Below are positions 9,546 to 17,803 of a stretch of DNA of 64,000 bases, piece by piece. Positions within the stretch are counted from its first letter, which is position 1. Every line of letters begins with the position of its first letter. Source of the stretch: Clavibacter michiganensis (GTDB lineage Bacteria > Actinomycetota > Actinomycetes > Actinomycetales > Microbacteriaceae); contig NZ_CP080437.1 of the NCBI RefSeq assembly GCF_021216655.1, forward strand, positions 2,790,001-2,854,000, in the 5' to 3' direction. A program made the translations under genes and the position numbers. The notes under the pieces are model-generated. The model was not told the origin of the DNA. It ran no database searches and saw only the letters and a list, made by a program, of their open reading frames with translations.

Positions 9546-9590
9546 GACGGCGCCGCCACCACCCCGGGCTGCGGCGGCGGCGGCGCCGTC
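9546..9590. terminator. Hairpin downstream of the 934-residue gene
   Basis: Perfect 12-bp arms (GACGGCGCCGCC at 9546-9557 and GGCGGCGCCGTC at 9579-9590) close a GC-rich loop 16 nt beyond the stop codon at 9607. It probably terminates the largest paralog's transcript. Confidence 0.65.
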
Positions 9591-9606
9591 GGTCGTGCTC
9601 GTGCTG

Positions 9607-12411
9607 CTAGCGGACCAGGCGCGCCCCCGCAGGAGCGACCCGCGTGATCGCCTTCGCGACGATGGAGATCGAGTCCCCGGCGCGCACCACGATCTCGGAC
9701 CTGTCAGCGTAGGTGCCGCCGTTCCACCAGTAGGCCTTGGCGTTGAAATCGTCGTCGTAGTAAGTGATCGCGACGTTGTAGGTGCCCGGCGGCAGATCGC
9801 GGAGGAAGGCAGGATCACCGTTCCAGGCCCAGCTGTAGAACTTGCGTACACCGTCCTGATATAGGGACACCAGTGCTCTGTCCGGGTCCCACCCTGCTGC
9901 CGCGAGACCCGTCACTTGCACCGTCACGGACGGGCTGACCGCCAACTGCACGTCTACCCGCGGCAGGGTAGTCCCGCGAGCGGCCGTGTACGTCGTTGAT
10001 GTCTCCAACGAACCCGTCCCGCCGGCCCACCGTGTCTCGTAGACCGGCGCTGACGACCGGCTGCTGCTCACCAGTACTTTGTACTTCCCAGGAGCTATCG
10101 CGGGGAAGGCGTAGTAACCGCCGGCATCCGCGGTGACGTTCATGGTCGTCAGACCCTCCACGTCGTCTTGGGGGACTAGTGAGACTTGAGCACCACCAAG
10201 GGCACCCGTCAGCGACGTTATCTGTCCTGCGAGACGAGTGCCGGGTGTCAGCACCGCATTGACGCCGATGGCGGCTTGGCCCCATTGAGATATCGTGACC
10301 GTCTTTCCGGACGCTCGGGTGTCCGAGTCACCGAACCATTCGCCGACCACGGCGCCGTCATTAGGCGTGGGAGAGCCGAAGCGCACCTTGTATGTACCAG
10401 GGACGATGTCCCGCAAGGTGAACCTTCCACCCCGGTCTGTCCGGGTCGAGCCGACTTCGGCGCCGTCGCCATCAGCCCTGAAGATCGAGACCGGGACGTC
10501 GCCCGTCAACTCGTCAGTAGCCGAGACGGTTCCGCTCACCGAGGCGTATCGCTTGACGACCACGTCAATGGTCATCGTGCCATTCGACTGCACGGCGAAG
10601 GTCTGGGCTGACTTGAGGTCGTTGGTCTGTCCGAAGTACTGGATGATGTACTCCCCGGCGACCTCGACCTCGACACGCAGCCCGTACTCGCGGGGCCGGA
10701 TGTCCGACATGGAGTAAGCGCCGTTCCCGATAGCAGCCGAGTAGTCGGCCCAGCCGTATTCGGGGTTGACCAGATCGATGTTGCCTTCTGTGACCAGGTT
10801 CTGCGGATCCACGAAGTCGAGGTAGACGTTGCCGACGACTTTTCCGTTCCAGACCTGCTCGGGAGGCTGTGTGTCCATTCCGACGACGCCTGCTGTGCGT
10901 CCGCTCGTACGTGCGACGGCCGAGTAACCAGGCGCGGTCCCCGTCACGGTCGCAGTGATGCGCTTTCCGATGTCGGCCGAGCCGGGCGTGTAGTCCTGCG
11001 CATTGGCCCCGTCGATTTTCACGTCATTCGCGTACCAGACGAACGTAAATGACGGCTTGGGCGTCCAGATCCCCGGCACCACACGGAGGGGATATCCAAC
11101 TCGGGCGTCTCCCACGATGACCGGCTGCGTCGACGCGATGGCCGGCTTCCCGACCGCCGCGGTGGCAGCGCTCGTCCTGGCGGTCGTGATGTAGCCGGTG
11201 GCCTTCGCGGTGATGGTGACCGTGATCGTCTTGCCGAGGTCGGCCGTGCCGAGCGCGTAGGTCGAGCCGGTGGCGCCGGAGATCGCGGTGCTGCCCGCCG
11301 ACCACTGGTACGTGAAGGCCGGGGCGGGTGACCAGGATCCGGTCGTCGCGGTGAGCACGCCGCCGACGGCGACGGTCCCCGTGATGGTGGGCGACGACGC
11401 GACCGCGAAGGCCTTGGCGGCCGGCGCGGCGACGACCGCGGCGCTCGCCGCGCTCGTCTTCGACGCGGACGTGTAGCCCGAGCGCGCACCCGTCACGGTG
11501 ACGGTGATCTTCTTGCCGACGTCGGCCGCGACGGGCGCGTAGGTCGACGCGGTCGCGCCGGAGACGGCCACGTTCGCCACGAACCAGCGGTACGAGAACG
11601 TCGTCGGCACGGGTGCCCAGGTGCCGGTCGCGGCCGTGAGGGTCGAGCCCACCTGGGCCGTCCCGCTGATGGTGGGCGTCGGCACGGTCGTGAACGTCGA
11701 CGGCGTGGTGACGGGCGCGGCCACGACGGCAGCGCTCGCGGCGCTGGTCTTCGCCGCGGTCGTGTAGCCCGAGCGGCTGCCGGTGACGGTGACCGTGATG
11801 CGCTTGCCGACGTCGGCCGCGGCGGGCGTGTAGGTGGAGGCCGTGGCGCCGGTGACGGCCACGTTGGCCACGAACCAGCGGTAGGCGAAGGTCGTCGGCA
11901 CGGGCGCCCACGTGCCGGTGGCCGCGGTGAGCGGCGTGCCGACCTTCGGGGTCCCGGTGATCGTCGGCGTCGGCACGGTGGTGAAGGCGACGGGGGAGGG
12001 CGCGGCCGCCACGGTCGCGGTCGCGGCGCTCGACTTGGCGAGCGACGTGTAGCCGGACTTGTTCGCAGTCACGGTCAGCGTGATCTTCTTGCCGAGGTCC
12101 GCCGCGACGAGCGTGTACGCGGATCCGGTCGCGCCGGAGATCGCGACCCCGTTGCTCCACCACTTGAAGGTGAACGAGTCGGGCTGCGGCGCCCAGGTGC
12201 CGGTGACGGCGAAGAGGGTGGAGCCGACCTGGGCGGTGCCGGTGATCGACGGCTGGGGCGCGGTGGTGAAGGTGACGGCGGTGGTGCGGACGGCGGCGGT
12301 GCCGGCGGGCGCGTCGGCGGCGATGGCGCTGGTCGCCATGCCCGCCTGCGCGGAGGCCACGAGGGCCAGCGAGAGGAGGCCGACGAGGGCGCGTCGGCGT
12401 GCGGTTGTCAT
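9607..12411 (-). CDS. Secreted Ig-like/prealbumin-like repeat protein (5 Ig repeats)
   Basis: 934-residue exported protein, the largest of the array. The signal peptide is RRRALVGLLSLALVASAQAG. Five Ig-like repeats of 88-97 residues run from about residue 49 to 510. Repeats 2 and 3 are almost identical and begin TTVPTPTI. The remaining 420 residues contain regulatory-like beta domains (VVGNVYLDFVDPQNLV, EWFGDSDTRASGKTV) and a C-terminal domain with YWWNGGTYADRSEIVV. No membrane anchor or enzyme motif is seen. The coding sequence is a mosaic: the repeat part has normal high GC (43/60 in 11641-11700), while the C-terminal half is distinctly lower (38/60 in 10261-10320) with less biased codons. 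This suggests recombination or a different origin. Function is unknown; surface exposure is likely. Confidence 0.85.
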   Translation of the reverse strand: MTTARRRALVGLLSLALVASAQAGMATSAIAADAPAGTAAVRTTAVTFTTAPQPSITGTAQVGSTLFAVTGTWAPQPDSFTFKWWSNGVAISGATGSAYTLVAADLGKKITLTVTANKSGYTSLAKSSAATATVAAAPSPVAFTTVPTPTITGTPKVGTPLTAATGTWAPVPTTFAYRWFVANVAVTGATASTYTPAAADVGKRITVTVTGSRSGYTTAAKTSAASAAVVAAPVTTPSTFTTVPTPTISGTAQVGSTLTAATGTWAPVPTTFSYRWFVANVAVSGATASTYAPVAADVGKKITVTVTGARSGYTSASKTSAASAAVVAAPAAKAFAVASSPTITGTVAVGGVLTATTGSWSPAPAFTYQWSAGSTAISGATGSTYALGTADLGKTITVTITAKATGYITTARTSAATAAVGKPAIASTQPVIVGDARVGYPLRVVPGIWTPKPSFTFVWYANDVKIDGANAQDYTPGSADIGKRITATVTGTAPGYSAVARTSGRTAGVVGMDTQPPEQVWNGKVVGNVYLDFVDPQNLVTEGNIDLVNPEYGWADYSAAIGNGAYSMSDIRPREYGLRVEVEVAGEYIIQYFGQTNDLKSAQTFAVQSNGTMTIDVVVKRYASVSGTVSATDELTGDVPVSIFRADGDGAEVGSTRTDRGGRFTLRDIVPGTYKVRFGSPTPNDGAVVGEWFGDSDTRASGKTVTISQWGQAAIGVNAVLTPGTRLAGQITSLTGALGGAQVSLVPQDDVEGLTTMNVTADAGGYYAFPAIAPGKYKVLVSSSRSSAPVYETRWAGGTGSLETSTTYTAARGTTLPRVDVQLAVSPSVTVQVTGLAAAGWDPDRALVSLYQDGVRKFYSWAWNGDPAFLRDLPPGTYNVAITYYDDDFNAKAYWWNGGTYADRSEIVVRAGDSISIVAKAITRVAPAGARLVR
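11410..11985 (-). repeat. Two near-identical tandem Ig-repeat units (about 290 bp each)
   Basis: Repeats 2 and 3 of the 934-residue protein occupy about 11700-11985 and 11410-11695. They encode almost the same residues (TTVPTPTI start, WAPVPTTF, YRWFVANVAV, KTSAASAAVVAAP end), whereas repeats 1, 4 and 5 have diverged. This indicates a recent unit duplication or local gene conversion. Confidence 0.75.
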
Positions 12412-12486
12412 GGTGCTCCTGGATCCGGGGGCCGCTTCGGGTGCGGCCGTCGGGCATGCTTACCGGCTCCTCCCAGGTGCTGTCGT

Positions 12487-12500
12487 GTACCCAGTTCGGG
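12487..12500 (-). promoter_or_regulatory. Shared upstream motif CCCGAACTGGGTAC (copy 2)
   Basis: Second copy of the 14-nt motif described at 9446-9459. It lies 76 nt upstream of the ATG of the 934-residue gene and about 22 nt before the box GGTAAGCA. Conservation of both sequence and spacing between two paralogs supports a regulatory role. Confidence 0.45.
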
Positions 12501-12625
12501 CTCCGTTCCCGCAATGCGCCGCTGATCGGGTCGATGCCGTCGGCACCCGCGACCCGCGGGGGTCTCCCGTACCGTGGTGGGCGTCGCCAGCCGGACGACG
12601 CCCACCCGAGCATCGGAGGCTCCGC

Positions 12626-13288
12626 ATGGCCGCATCCACCCGCATCCTCCCGCCCCGGATCAGCGACCCGCGGCTCGAGGGGCTCGCCGACGGCGACCCG
12701 TCCGACCTCGACGCGCACGCGTCCTTCGAGCGGCTGCGCTTCGCCGACGCCGACCTCACGGACGCCGACCTCGTCGACATCGGGTTCGAGGAGTGCGCGC
12801 TCGAGCGGATCCGCCTGCACGAGGCCGACCTCACCGCCGCGAGCCTCGTGGACGTTCTCGCCTCACGCCTCGACGCGCCCGTGCTGAAGGCGCCGCGCAT
12901 CCGGATGCGCGACGTGCGCCTCGAGGGCTCGCGCGTGGGATCCGCCGAGCTCTACGACGCGTCGCTCTCCTCCGTGCACATCACCGACTGCCAGCTCGGC
13001 TTCGTGAACCTGCGCGGCTCGAAGATCACCGACCTGCTCATCACCGACTGCGCCATCGAGGAGCTGGATCTCCGCGGCACCGCCGGCATGCGCGTCGCGT
13101 TCGCCCGCACCACCATCGGCACGCTCGACCTCGCCGACTCGTCGCTCACGCACCTCGATCTCCGCGGCGCCGAGATCATGGACCTCGACACCCCCGACGG
13201 CCTCCGCGGCGCCGTGCTCGACTCGACCCAGCTCATGGCGCTCGGGCCGGTCTTCGCGCGGCAGTTCCGCGTGCGCGTCGAGGACTGA
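12626..13288 (+). CDS. Pentapeptide-repeat-like protein
   Basis: 220-residue soluble protein with A(D/N)LxX-type five-residue repeats through most of its length. Examples are FADADLTDADLVDIGF, LHEADLTAASL, LEGSRVGSAELYDASL and LDLADSSLTHLDLRGAEI. Such repeats fold into a right-handed quadrilateral beta-helix. Some family members mimic DNA and protect gyrase (MfpA/Qnr), but nothing here identifies that role. ATG 12626 was chosen because GGAGG lies 6 nt upstream; the frame is open further 5' without a ribosome site. No signal peptide or membrane segment is present, so it is probably cytosolic. It is monocistronic. Confidence 0.8.
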   Translation: MAASTRILPPRISDPRLEGLADGDPSDLDAHASFERLRFADADLTDADLVDIGFEECALERIRLHEADLTAASLVDVLASRLDAPVLKAPRIRMRDVRLEGSRVGSAELYDASLSSVHITDCQLGFVNLRGSKITDLLITDCAIEELDLRGTAGMRVAFARTTIGTLDLADSSLTHLDLRGAEIMDLDTPDGLRGAVLDSTQLMALGPVFARQFRVRVED

Positions 13289-13308
13289 GGACAGGCCGGC
13301 CCGGCGGA

Positions 13309-14340
13309 TCAGCCGCGCGATGCCGCCCGACGCGACGTGTCCGGCGACGCGAGCAGCCACAGCAGGTAGAGGCCGCCGATCGCGGAGGTGGCGAGCCCGA
13401 CCGGGATCTGGAAGGGGCTGAGCAGGCGGCCGGCCACGAGGTCGGCGACGCTCAGCAGCAGCGCCCCGACCACGAGCGCGGGCAGCATGCGGCCGCGACT
13501 CCCGGGCATCATGCGGCGGGCGAGGTGGGGCGCGGCGAGCGCGACGAACCCGACCGGGCCCACGGCCGCGACCCCGACCGCGGCCAGCGCGACGCCCGCC
13601 GCGAGCAGCACGGTCCGCCACCTGCCCACGTCGAGGCCGAGCGCGCGGGCGGTGTCGTCGCCCATCTCGAGCATGCGCAGCGGCGGCTCGCCGAGGAACG
13701 CGAGCGGCACGATCACCGCCAGCACCAGCACGGCGGGCGCGACCTGCGGCCAGGAGATCCCGTTGAGCGTGCCGAAGCGCCAGGTCGCGGCGGCCTGCGC
13801 CAGCTCGAGGTCGCTGCGGGTGATGAGGAAGTCGTTCACCGACGCCAGCATCGCGCCGACCGCGATGCCCACCAGCACGAGCCGCTCGCCCGTGGTCGCC
13901 GTGCGGGAGCTCATGAGGTGCACGGCGAACGCGGTCGCGAAGCCGCCCACCACCGTGCCGAGGGCGATGGACCCGGCGGAGGAGGGGGCGGCCGCGGTGG
14001 ATCCCGTCACCAGGATCGCGACGAGCCCGCCGGTTGCCGCGCCCGTGCTGAAGCCGATGACGTCCGGGCTGCCGAGCGGGTTGCGCGAGACGCTCTGGAA
14101 CACCATCCCGCTGAGGCCGAGCGCGGCCCCGACCGCGACCGCGCACACCACGCGCGGCAGCCGCTGGTCGGCGACGATGAAGCGGGCCTGCGCGTCGCCG
14201 CCGCCGAGCAGGGCGTCGAGGGCCTGCGCCGGCGACAGCGGGTAGGCGCCCGGGCCGAGGCCCACCGCGGCGGCGCCGAGGACGGCGAGCACGAGGATCC
14301 CGAGCACGACGCGGTCCCGCCGCGGGATGCGCGGCCTCAC
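13309..14340 (-). CDS. FecCD-type ferric-siderophore ABC transporter permease (second gene)
   Basis: 343-residue polytopic inner-membrane permease of the BtuC/FecCD family. It shows the family blocks RLPRVVCAVAVGAALGLSG, FQSVSRNPLGSPDVIGFSTG, the cytoplasmic coupling-loop segment LEMGDDTARALGLDVG, and VGFVALAAPHLAR. The GTG start at 14340 overlaps the stop of the upstream permease by 4 bp (GTGA), so the two are translationally coupled and probably form the heterodimeric channel. No ATP-binding subunit follows. Expression is likely iron-controlled through the box at 15350-15366. The longer open frame upstream of 14340 lies antisense-free over the partner gene and is not used. Confidence 0.93.
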   Translation of the reverse strand: MRPRIPRRDRVVLGILVLAVLGAAAVGLGPGAYPLSPAQALDALLGGGDAQARFIVADQRLPRVVCAVAVGAALGLSGMVFQSVSRNPLGSPDVIGFSTGAATGGLVAILVTGSTAAAPSSAGSIALGTVVGGFATAFAVHLMSSRTATTGERLVLVGIAVGAMLASVNDFLITRSDLELAQAAATWRFGTLNGISWPQVAPAVLVLAVIVPLAFLGEPPLRMLEMGDDTARALGLDVGRWRTVLLAAGVALAAVGVAAVGPVGFVALAAPHLARRMMPGSRGRMLPALVVGALLLSVADLVAGRLLSPFQIPVGLATSAIGGLYLLWLLASPDTSRRAASRG

Positions 14341-15344
14341 CGCGCGCCCGTCCGCCGGAGCACGAGCGCGAGCAGCACGGGCGCGCCGATGAACGCCGTG
14401 ACGATGCCGGCCTCCAGCTCGCCGGGCCGCGCGACGATCCGGCCGAGGACGTCGGCGCCGAGCACGAGCATCGGCCCGGCCGCCACGGATCCGAGCAGCA
14501 CGGGCCGCTCGCGCCGCCCGACGACCAGGCGCACGGCGTGCGGCACGACGAGCCCGACGAAGGAGATCGGCCCGGCGACCGCGGTGGCGGCACCGCAGGC
14601 GACGGTCACGAGGGCGAACCCCGCCAGCCGCACGCGCCCGACCGAGCTGCCGAGCGCGGTCGCCGTGTCGTCGCCGAGCGCGAGCACCGCGAGCGGGCGC
14701 ACGAGCAGCAGCGCCCCGACGACCACGACGGCCGTGAGCGGCAGGAGCCAGACGAGGTCGGCGGGGTCGCGCGAGGCCACGGATCCCACCACCCAGGAGC
14801 GGTAGTCGCCGAAGGTGCGCGAGTCGGAGAGCGTGACCACGCCCGTGACGGAGGCGAGGCTCGCGGTGAGCGCGGTGCCGGCGAGGAGCAGGCGGGTGGG
14901 ATCCGCGCGCGGCCCCGCCCGCATCCCGACGAGCACCACGACCACGGCGGCGATCGCGGCCCCGGCGAACGCGGGCCACGCGTAGCCGGCTGCCGAGCCG
15001 ACCCCGAGGACCGCGACGCTGAGCACCACGGCGAGCGAGGCGCCCGCGTTGACGCCGAGGAGGCCGGGCTCGGCGAGCGGGTTCCGGGTCATGGCCTGCA
15101 TCACGACGCCGGTGACCGCGAGCAGCACGCCGACGGCCACCGCGAGGAGCGTGCGCGGCGCCCGCAGCTGCCAGACGATGATCGCGTCCCGGCTGCCGTC
15201 GTCCGGGTGCAGGATCGCGTGCCACACGGAATCGAGGGCTATGTCGCGGGATCCCGTCGCGAGGCTCACCGCGCACAGCGCCACGAGCGCGGCGAGGGCC
15301 ACGACCGCGGTGGCGGCGACGGGCGCGGGTCGGGTCGGTGGCAT
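14337..15344 (-). CDS. FecCD-type ferric-siderophore ABC transporter permease (first gene)
   Basis: 335-residue integral membrane permease of the FecCD family with about ten hydrophobic segments. Recognisable blocks are LRAPRTLLAVAVGVLLAVTG, MQAMTRNPLAEPGLLGVNAG, LALGDDTATALGSSVGR and ISFVGLVVPHAVR. It pairs with the overlapping downstream permease and presumably receives cargo from the binding lipoprotein encoded divergently at 15375. The start ATG is 9 nt from a TAGCCT -10 box that lies inside the iron-box-like palindrome. A short or absent leader and direct repression by an iron-loaded DtxR/IdeR-type regulator are therefore likely. No cognate ATPase gene is present in the window. Confidence 0.93.
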   Translation of the reverse strand: MPPTRPAPVAATAVVALAALVALCAVSLATGSRDIALDSVWHAILHPDDGSRDAIIVWQLRAPRTLLAVAVGVLLAVTGVVMQAMTRNPLAEPGLLGVNAGASLAVVLSVAVLGVGSAAGYAWPAFAGAAIAAVVVVLVGMRAGPRADPTRLLLAGTALTASLASVTGVVTLSDSRTFGDYRSWVVGSVASRDPADLVWLLPLTAVVVVGALLLVRPLAVLALGDDTATALGSSVGRVRLAGFALVTVACGAATAVAGPISFVGLVVPHAVRLVVGRRERPVLLGSVAAGPMLVLGADVLGRIVARPGELEAGIVTAFIGAPVLLALVLRRTGAR

Positions 15345-15349
15345 GGCCG

Positions 15350-15366
15350 GGTAAGGCTACCCTAAG
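15350..15366. promoter_or_regulatory. DtxR/IdeR-type iron box in divergent promoter
   Basis: The minus-strand reading CTTAGGGTAGCCTTACC is close to the actinobacterial iron box (TTAGGTTAGSCTAACCTAA; I count about 13 of 17 matches when aligned). It sits exactly between the divergent permease and binding-protein genes and overlaps the candidate -10 boxes for both (TAGCCT minus, TACCCT plus). It fits iron-dependent repression of both units. Confidence 0.7.
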
Positions 15367-15374
15367 CTGCCTCG

Positions 15375-16451
15375 GTGATCATCGCCTCCCCACTCCGACC
15401 CGACCGCCGTCCGACCCGCCGCCGCCTCGCGGGCGTCGCGCTCGCCGCCACCGTCCTCGTCGCGCTCGCCGGGTGCGCCGCGCCGGCCGCATCCACCGGC
15501 ACCGGATCCGCATCCGGCAGCGCAGGCACCGACGCCGACGCGGCCGGCACCGGCTACACGACGCCGCGCACCATGCCCGACGGCAAGGGCAGCGGCCAGC
15601 CCGACGGCGTCTTCCCGCGCACCGTCGTCCACTTCGCGGGCACGACCGCGATCCCCGCGGCGCCCCAGCGCGTCGCCGTGATCTCGACCGGCCAGGCCGA
15701 CTCGCTGCTCACCCTCGGCATCGTCCCCGTCGCCTCCACCGCGGCCGACGGCGCGGCCGTCGTCCCCGACTACCTCACCCGCGCGTTCCCGGAGGACGCC
15801 GACGCGCTCGCCGCCGTCGCGCCGCTCGGCGACCGCATCTCGCCCGACATCGAGAGCGTCGCGGCGGCGAAGCCCGACCTGATCCTCATGAACGTCACCG
15901 GCAAGGACGCGGCCTCGCTCTACGCGAGCCTCTCCGCCATCGCGCCCACGGTCGCGACGCAGGGCACGGGCCTCTACTGGAAGCAGGACCTCCTGCTCCT
16001 CGCCGACGCGGTCGGCCGCACCCAGCAGGCCGCCTCCTGGCTCGACTCCTACCAGTCCGACGCCGCCGCCTTCGGCGCGGGCCTCGCCGACCGCCCGACG
16101 GTCTCGTTCCTCCGCTCCTCCGCCGACCGCATCCGCGTCTTCGGCGTGGCGTCCTTCGCCGGATCCGTGGCCGAGGACGCGGGCCTCCCGCGCCCCACGG
16201 CGCAGGACTTCACGGACGAGACCTCGCGCGACATCAGCGAGGAGCAGATCGACCTGGCCGAGGGTGACCACGTGTTCGCGGGCGTCCAGGGCGGCGACGA
16301 CACCGCGCTCACCGGGCTGCCGCTCTGGCCGACGCTGCAGGCGGTCGAGGACGACGCGGTGACCTTCGTGGACGACGACGTGTTCTACCTCAACACCGGG
16401 CCGACGGCGGCGCGGTCGGTGCTCGAGGCGATGCGGTCGGCGCTCGGCTGA
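15375..16451 (+). CDS. Iron-siderophore ABC transporter substrate-binding lipoprotein
   Basis: 358-residue lipoprotein of the FecB/FepB periplasmic-binding family. It has a basic N-terminus, a hydrophobic stretch and lipobox LAGC near residue 33, so it should be lipid-anchored outside the membrane. The mature part has the two-lobe binding fold pattern: PQRVAVISTGQADSLLTLG, KPDLILMNVTG and the late segment VFYLNTGPTAARSVLEAM. The start is GTG 15375, 11 nt after a TACCCT box overlapping the iron box. It is divergent from the two FecCD permeases and presumably delivers ferric siderophore to them. The ligand cannot be named from sequence. Confidence 0.92.
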   Translation: MIIASPLRPDRRPTRRRLAGVALAATVLVALAGCAAPAASTGTGSASGSAGTDADAAGTGYTTPRTMPDGKGSGQPDGVFPRTVVHFAGTTAIPAAPQRVAVISTGQADSLLTLGIVPVASTAADGAAVVPDYLTRAFPEDADALAAVAPLGDRISPDIESVAAAKPDLILMNVTGKDAASLYASLSAIAPTVATQGTGLYWKQDLLLLADAVGRTQQAASWLDSYQSDAAAFGAGLADRPTVSFLRSSADRIRVFGVASFAGSVAEDAGLPRPTAQDFTDETSRDISEEQIDLAEGDHVFAGVQGGDDTALTGLPLWPTLQAVEDDAVTFVDDDVFYLNTGPTAARSVLEAMRSALG

Positions 16452-16460
16452 TCCGCGCGG

Positions 16461-16931
16461 CTACGCGCCGCCGGGGATCCGCAGCTTGAACCCGACATGC
16501 GAGCGCGCGTACCCGAGCCGCTCGTAGAAGCGGTGGGCGTCGACGCGCGCGGCGTCCGAGGTGAGCTGCACGAGGGGCGTGCCGAGGGCGGGCGCTGCGG
16601 CGTCGGCGACCCACCGCATCATGGCGCCGCCGATGCCGGCCGAACGCAGGTCGCTCCGCACGCGCACGGCCTCCACCTGGAGGCGGGAGGCGCCGCGCCG
16701 GGCCATGCCGGGGATCCGCGTGAGCTGCAGCGTGCCGACGACCGCGCCGCCCGCGTCGGCCGCGACGAGCAGGTCGTTCGCGGGGTCGGCGAGGATGCGC
16801 GCGAGGGCGTCGCGGTAGAGGTCGGCGTCGCCCGGATCCGCCCGATCGCCGCGCCCTGCGCTCACCGGGTCGTCGGCGAGCAGCCGCATCAGCTCCGCGA
16901 GGTCGGCCACGGTCGCACGGCGGAGGATCAC
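16461..16931 (-). CDS. GNAT family N-acetyltransferase
   Basis: 156-residue cytosolic acyl-CoA transferase. The core has beta strand VVGTLQLTRIPGM, the acetyl-CoA loop VRSDLRSAGIGGAMMRW (R-x-x-G-x-G/A type) and a terminal LTSDAARVDAHRFYERLGY followed by FKLRI. The protein begins at a GTG (16931) giving VILRRATVADL, the usual first strand; the frame is open upstream but unlike the family. It ends 10 bp from the convergent siderophore-binding gene. The substrate is unknown. Confidence 0.85.
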   Translation of the reverse strand: MILRRATVADLAELMRLLADDPVSAGRGDRADPGDADLYRDALARILADPANDLLVAADAGGAVVGTLQLTRIPGMARRGASRLQVEAVRVRSDLRSAGIGGAMMRWVADAAAPALGTPLVQLTSDAARVDAHRFYERLGYARSHVGFKLRIPGGA

Positions 16932-17014
16932 CCCGTCGACGCGCGCGGCGAGCGGGACGGGGAGGGCGAGGTCGGCGAGCACGCCCCCATCCTCCCCGCC
17001 GAGCAGCACGGCGG

Positions 17015-17803
17015 CTACGCAGCCGCGCCCGACGCCCGCGCCACGTGCGCGAGCAGCCGCTCGACCAGCATCCGGCGCAGCTCCACCGACGACCAGCCGT
17101 GATCCGCGCCCTCCACGGCGGTGAAGGCCGCGCCCGGCATGAGCTCGCCGTAGCGCGCGCCGTACGAGACCGGCACGACCTCGTCGGCCGTGCCGTGCAG
17201 CACGTCGACCGGGCCCGGGTATCCCTCGACCGGCCCGTAGACGTCGACGCCCGCGAGCACCTCGTCCGGGAAGCCCAGGCCGAGGCCCATGCCGGCGACG
17301 TCGACGACGCCGCGCTCGCGGGACGGCGCGAGCGGCACGCTCATGACGCGACCGTGCACCGTGATGTCGTCGACCACCACACCGGCCGGCGACCACAGCG
17401 TGAGGCTCGCGACGAGCTCGGGTGCGCGCGCCGCGGCCAGCGCCGACTCGACGCCGCCGAGGCTGTGGGCGACCACGTGCACGGGGCCGCCCGCGTCCCG
17501 GGCGAGGGCGCGGATCATCGCGGTCACCTGGTCGACCTCGTCGAGCAGGCGCACGTCGGCGAAGTCGCCGTCGCTCACGCCGTGCCCGATCCGGTCGTAG
17601 GCGCGCGCCGCCGTGCCGGACGCGGCCAGTGCCCGGGCGACGGGCACCCACAGGCCGTGGCCGCCGGTGCCCGAGTCGCCGAAGCCGTGCACGAGGAGCG
17701 CCGCGGGAGCCCCGGGCCGCACGGTGCCGTGCTCCCAACCGCGGAGGGTGAGCCCGCCGTGGTCGAGCTCGAGCGGGGCGACCCGGCCGGCGGCCCGGGC
17801 CAT
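17015..17803 (-). CDS. Alpha/beta hydrolase
   Basis: 262-residue cytosolic alpha/beta-hydrolase fold protein. It shows the oxyanion strand LLVHGFGDSG, DRIGHGVSDG, the nucleophile elbow VVAHSLGG (Ser), and HGTADEVVP with the acid residue. The catalytic His is in GADHGWSS. It resembles monoglyceride lipase/lysophospholipase-type enzymes, but the substrate is open. Its ATG overlaps the stop codon of the phenolic acid decarboxylase gene by one base (TGATG), so the two are co-translated. An esterase that frees hydroxycinnamates from plant esters would make sense next to PadC; that link is inferred from context only. Confidence 0.88.
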   Translation of the reverse strand: MARAAGRVAPLELDHGGLTLRGWEHGTVRPGAPAALLVHGFGDSGTGGHGLWVPVARALAASGTAARAYDRIGHGVSDGDFADVRLLDEVDQVTAMIRALARDAGGPVHVVAHSLGGVESALAAARAPELVASLTLWSPAGVVVDDITVHGRVMSVPLAPSRERGVVDVAGMGLGLGFPDEVLAGVDVYGPVEGYPGPVDVLHGTADEVVPVSYGARYGELMPGAAFTAVEGADHGWSSVELRRMLVERLLAHVARASGAAA

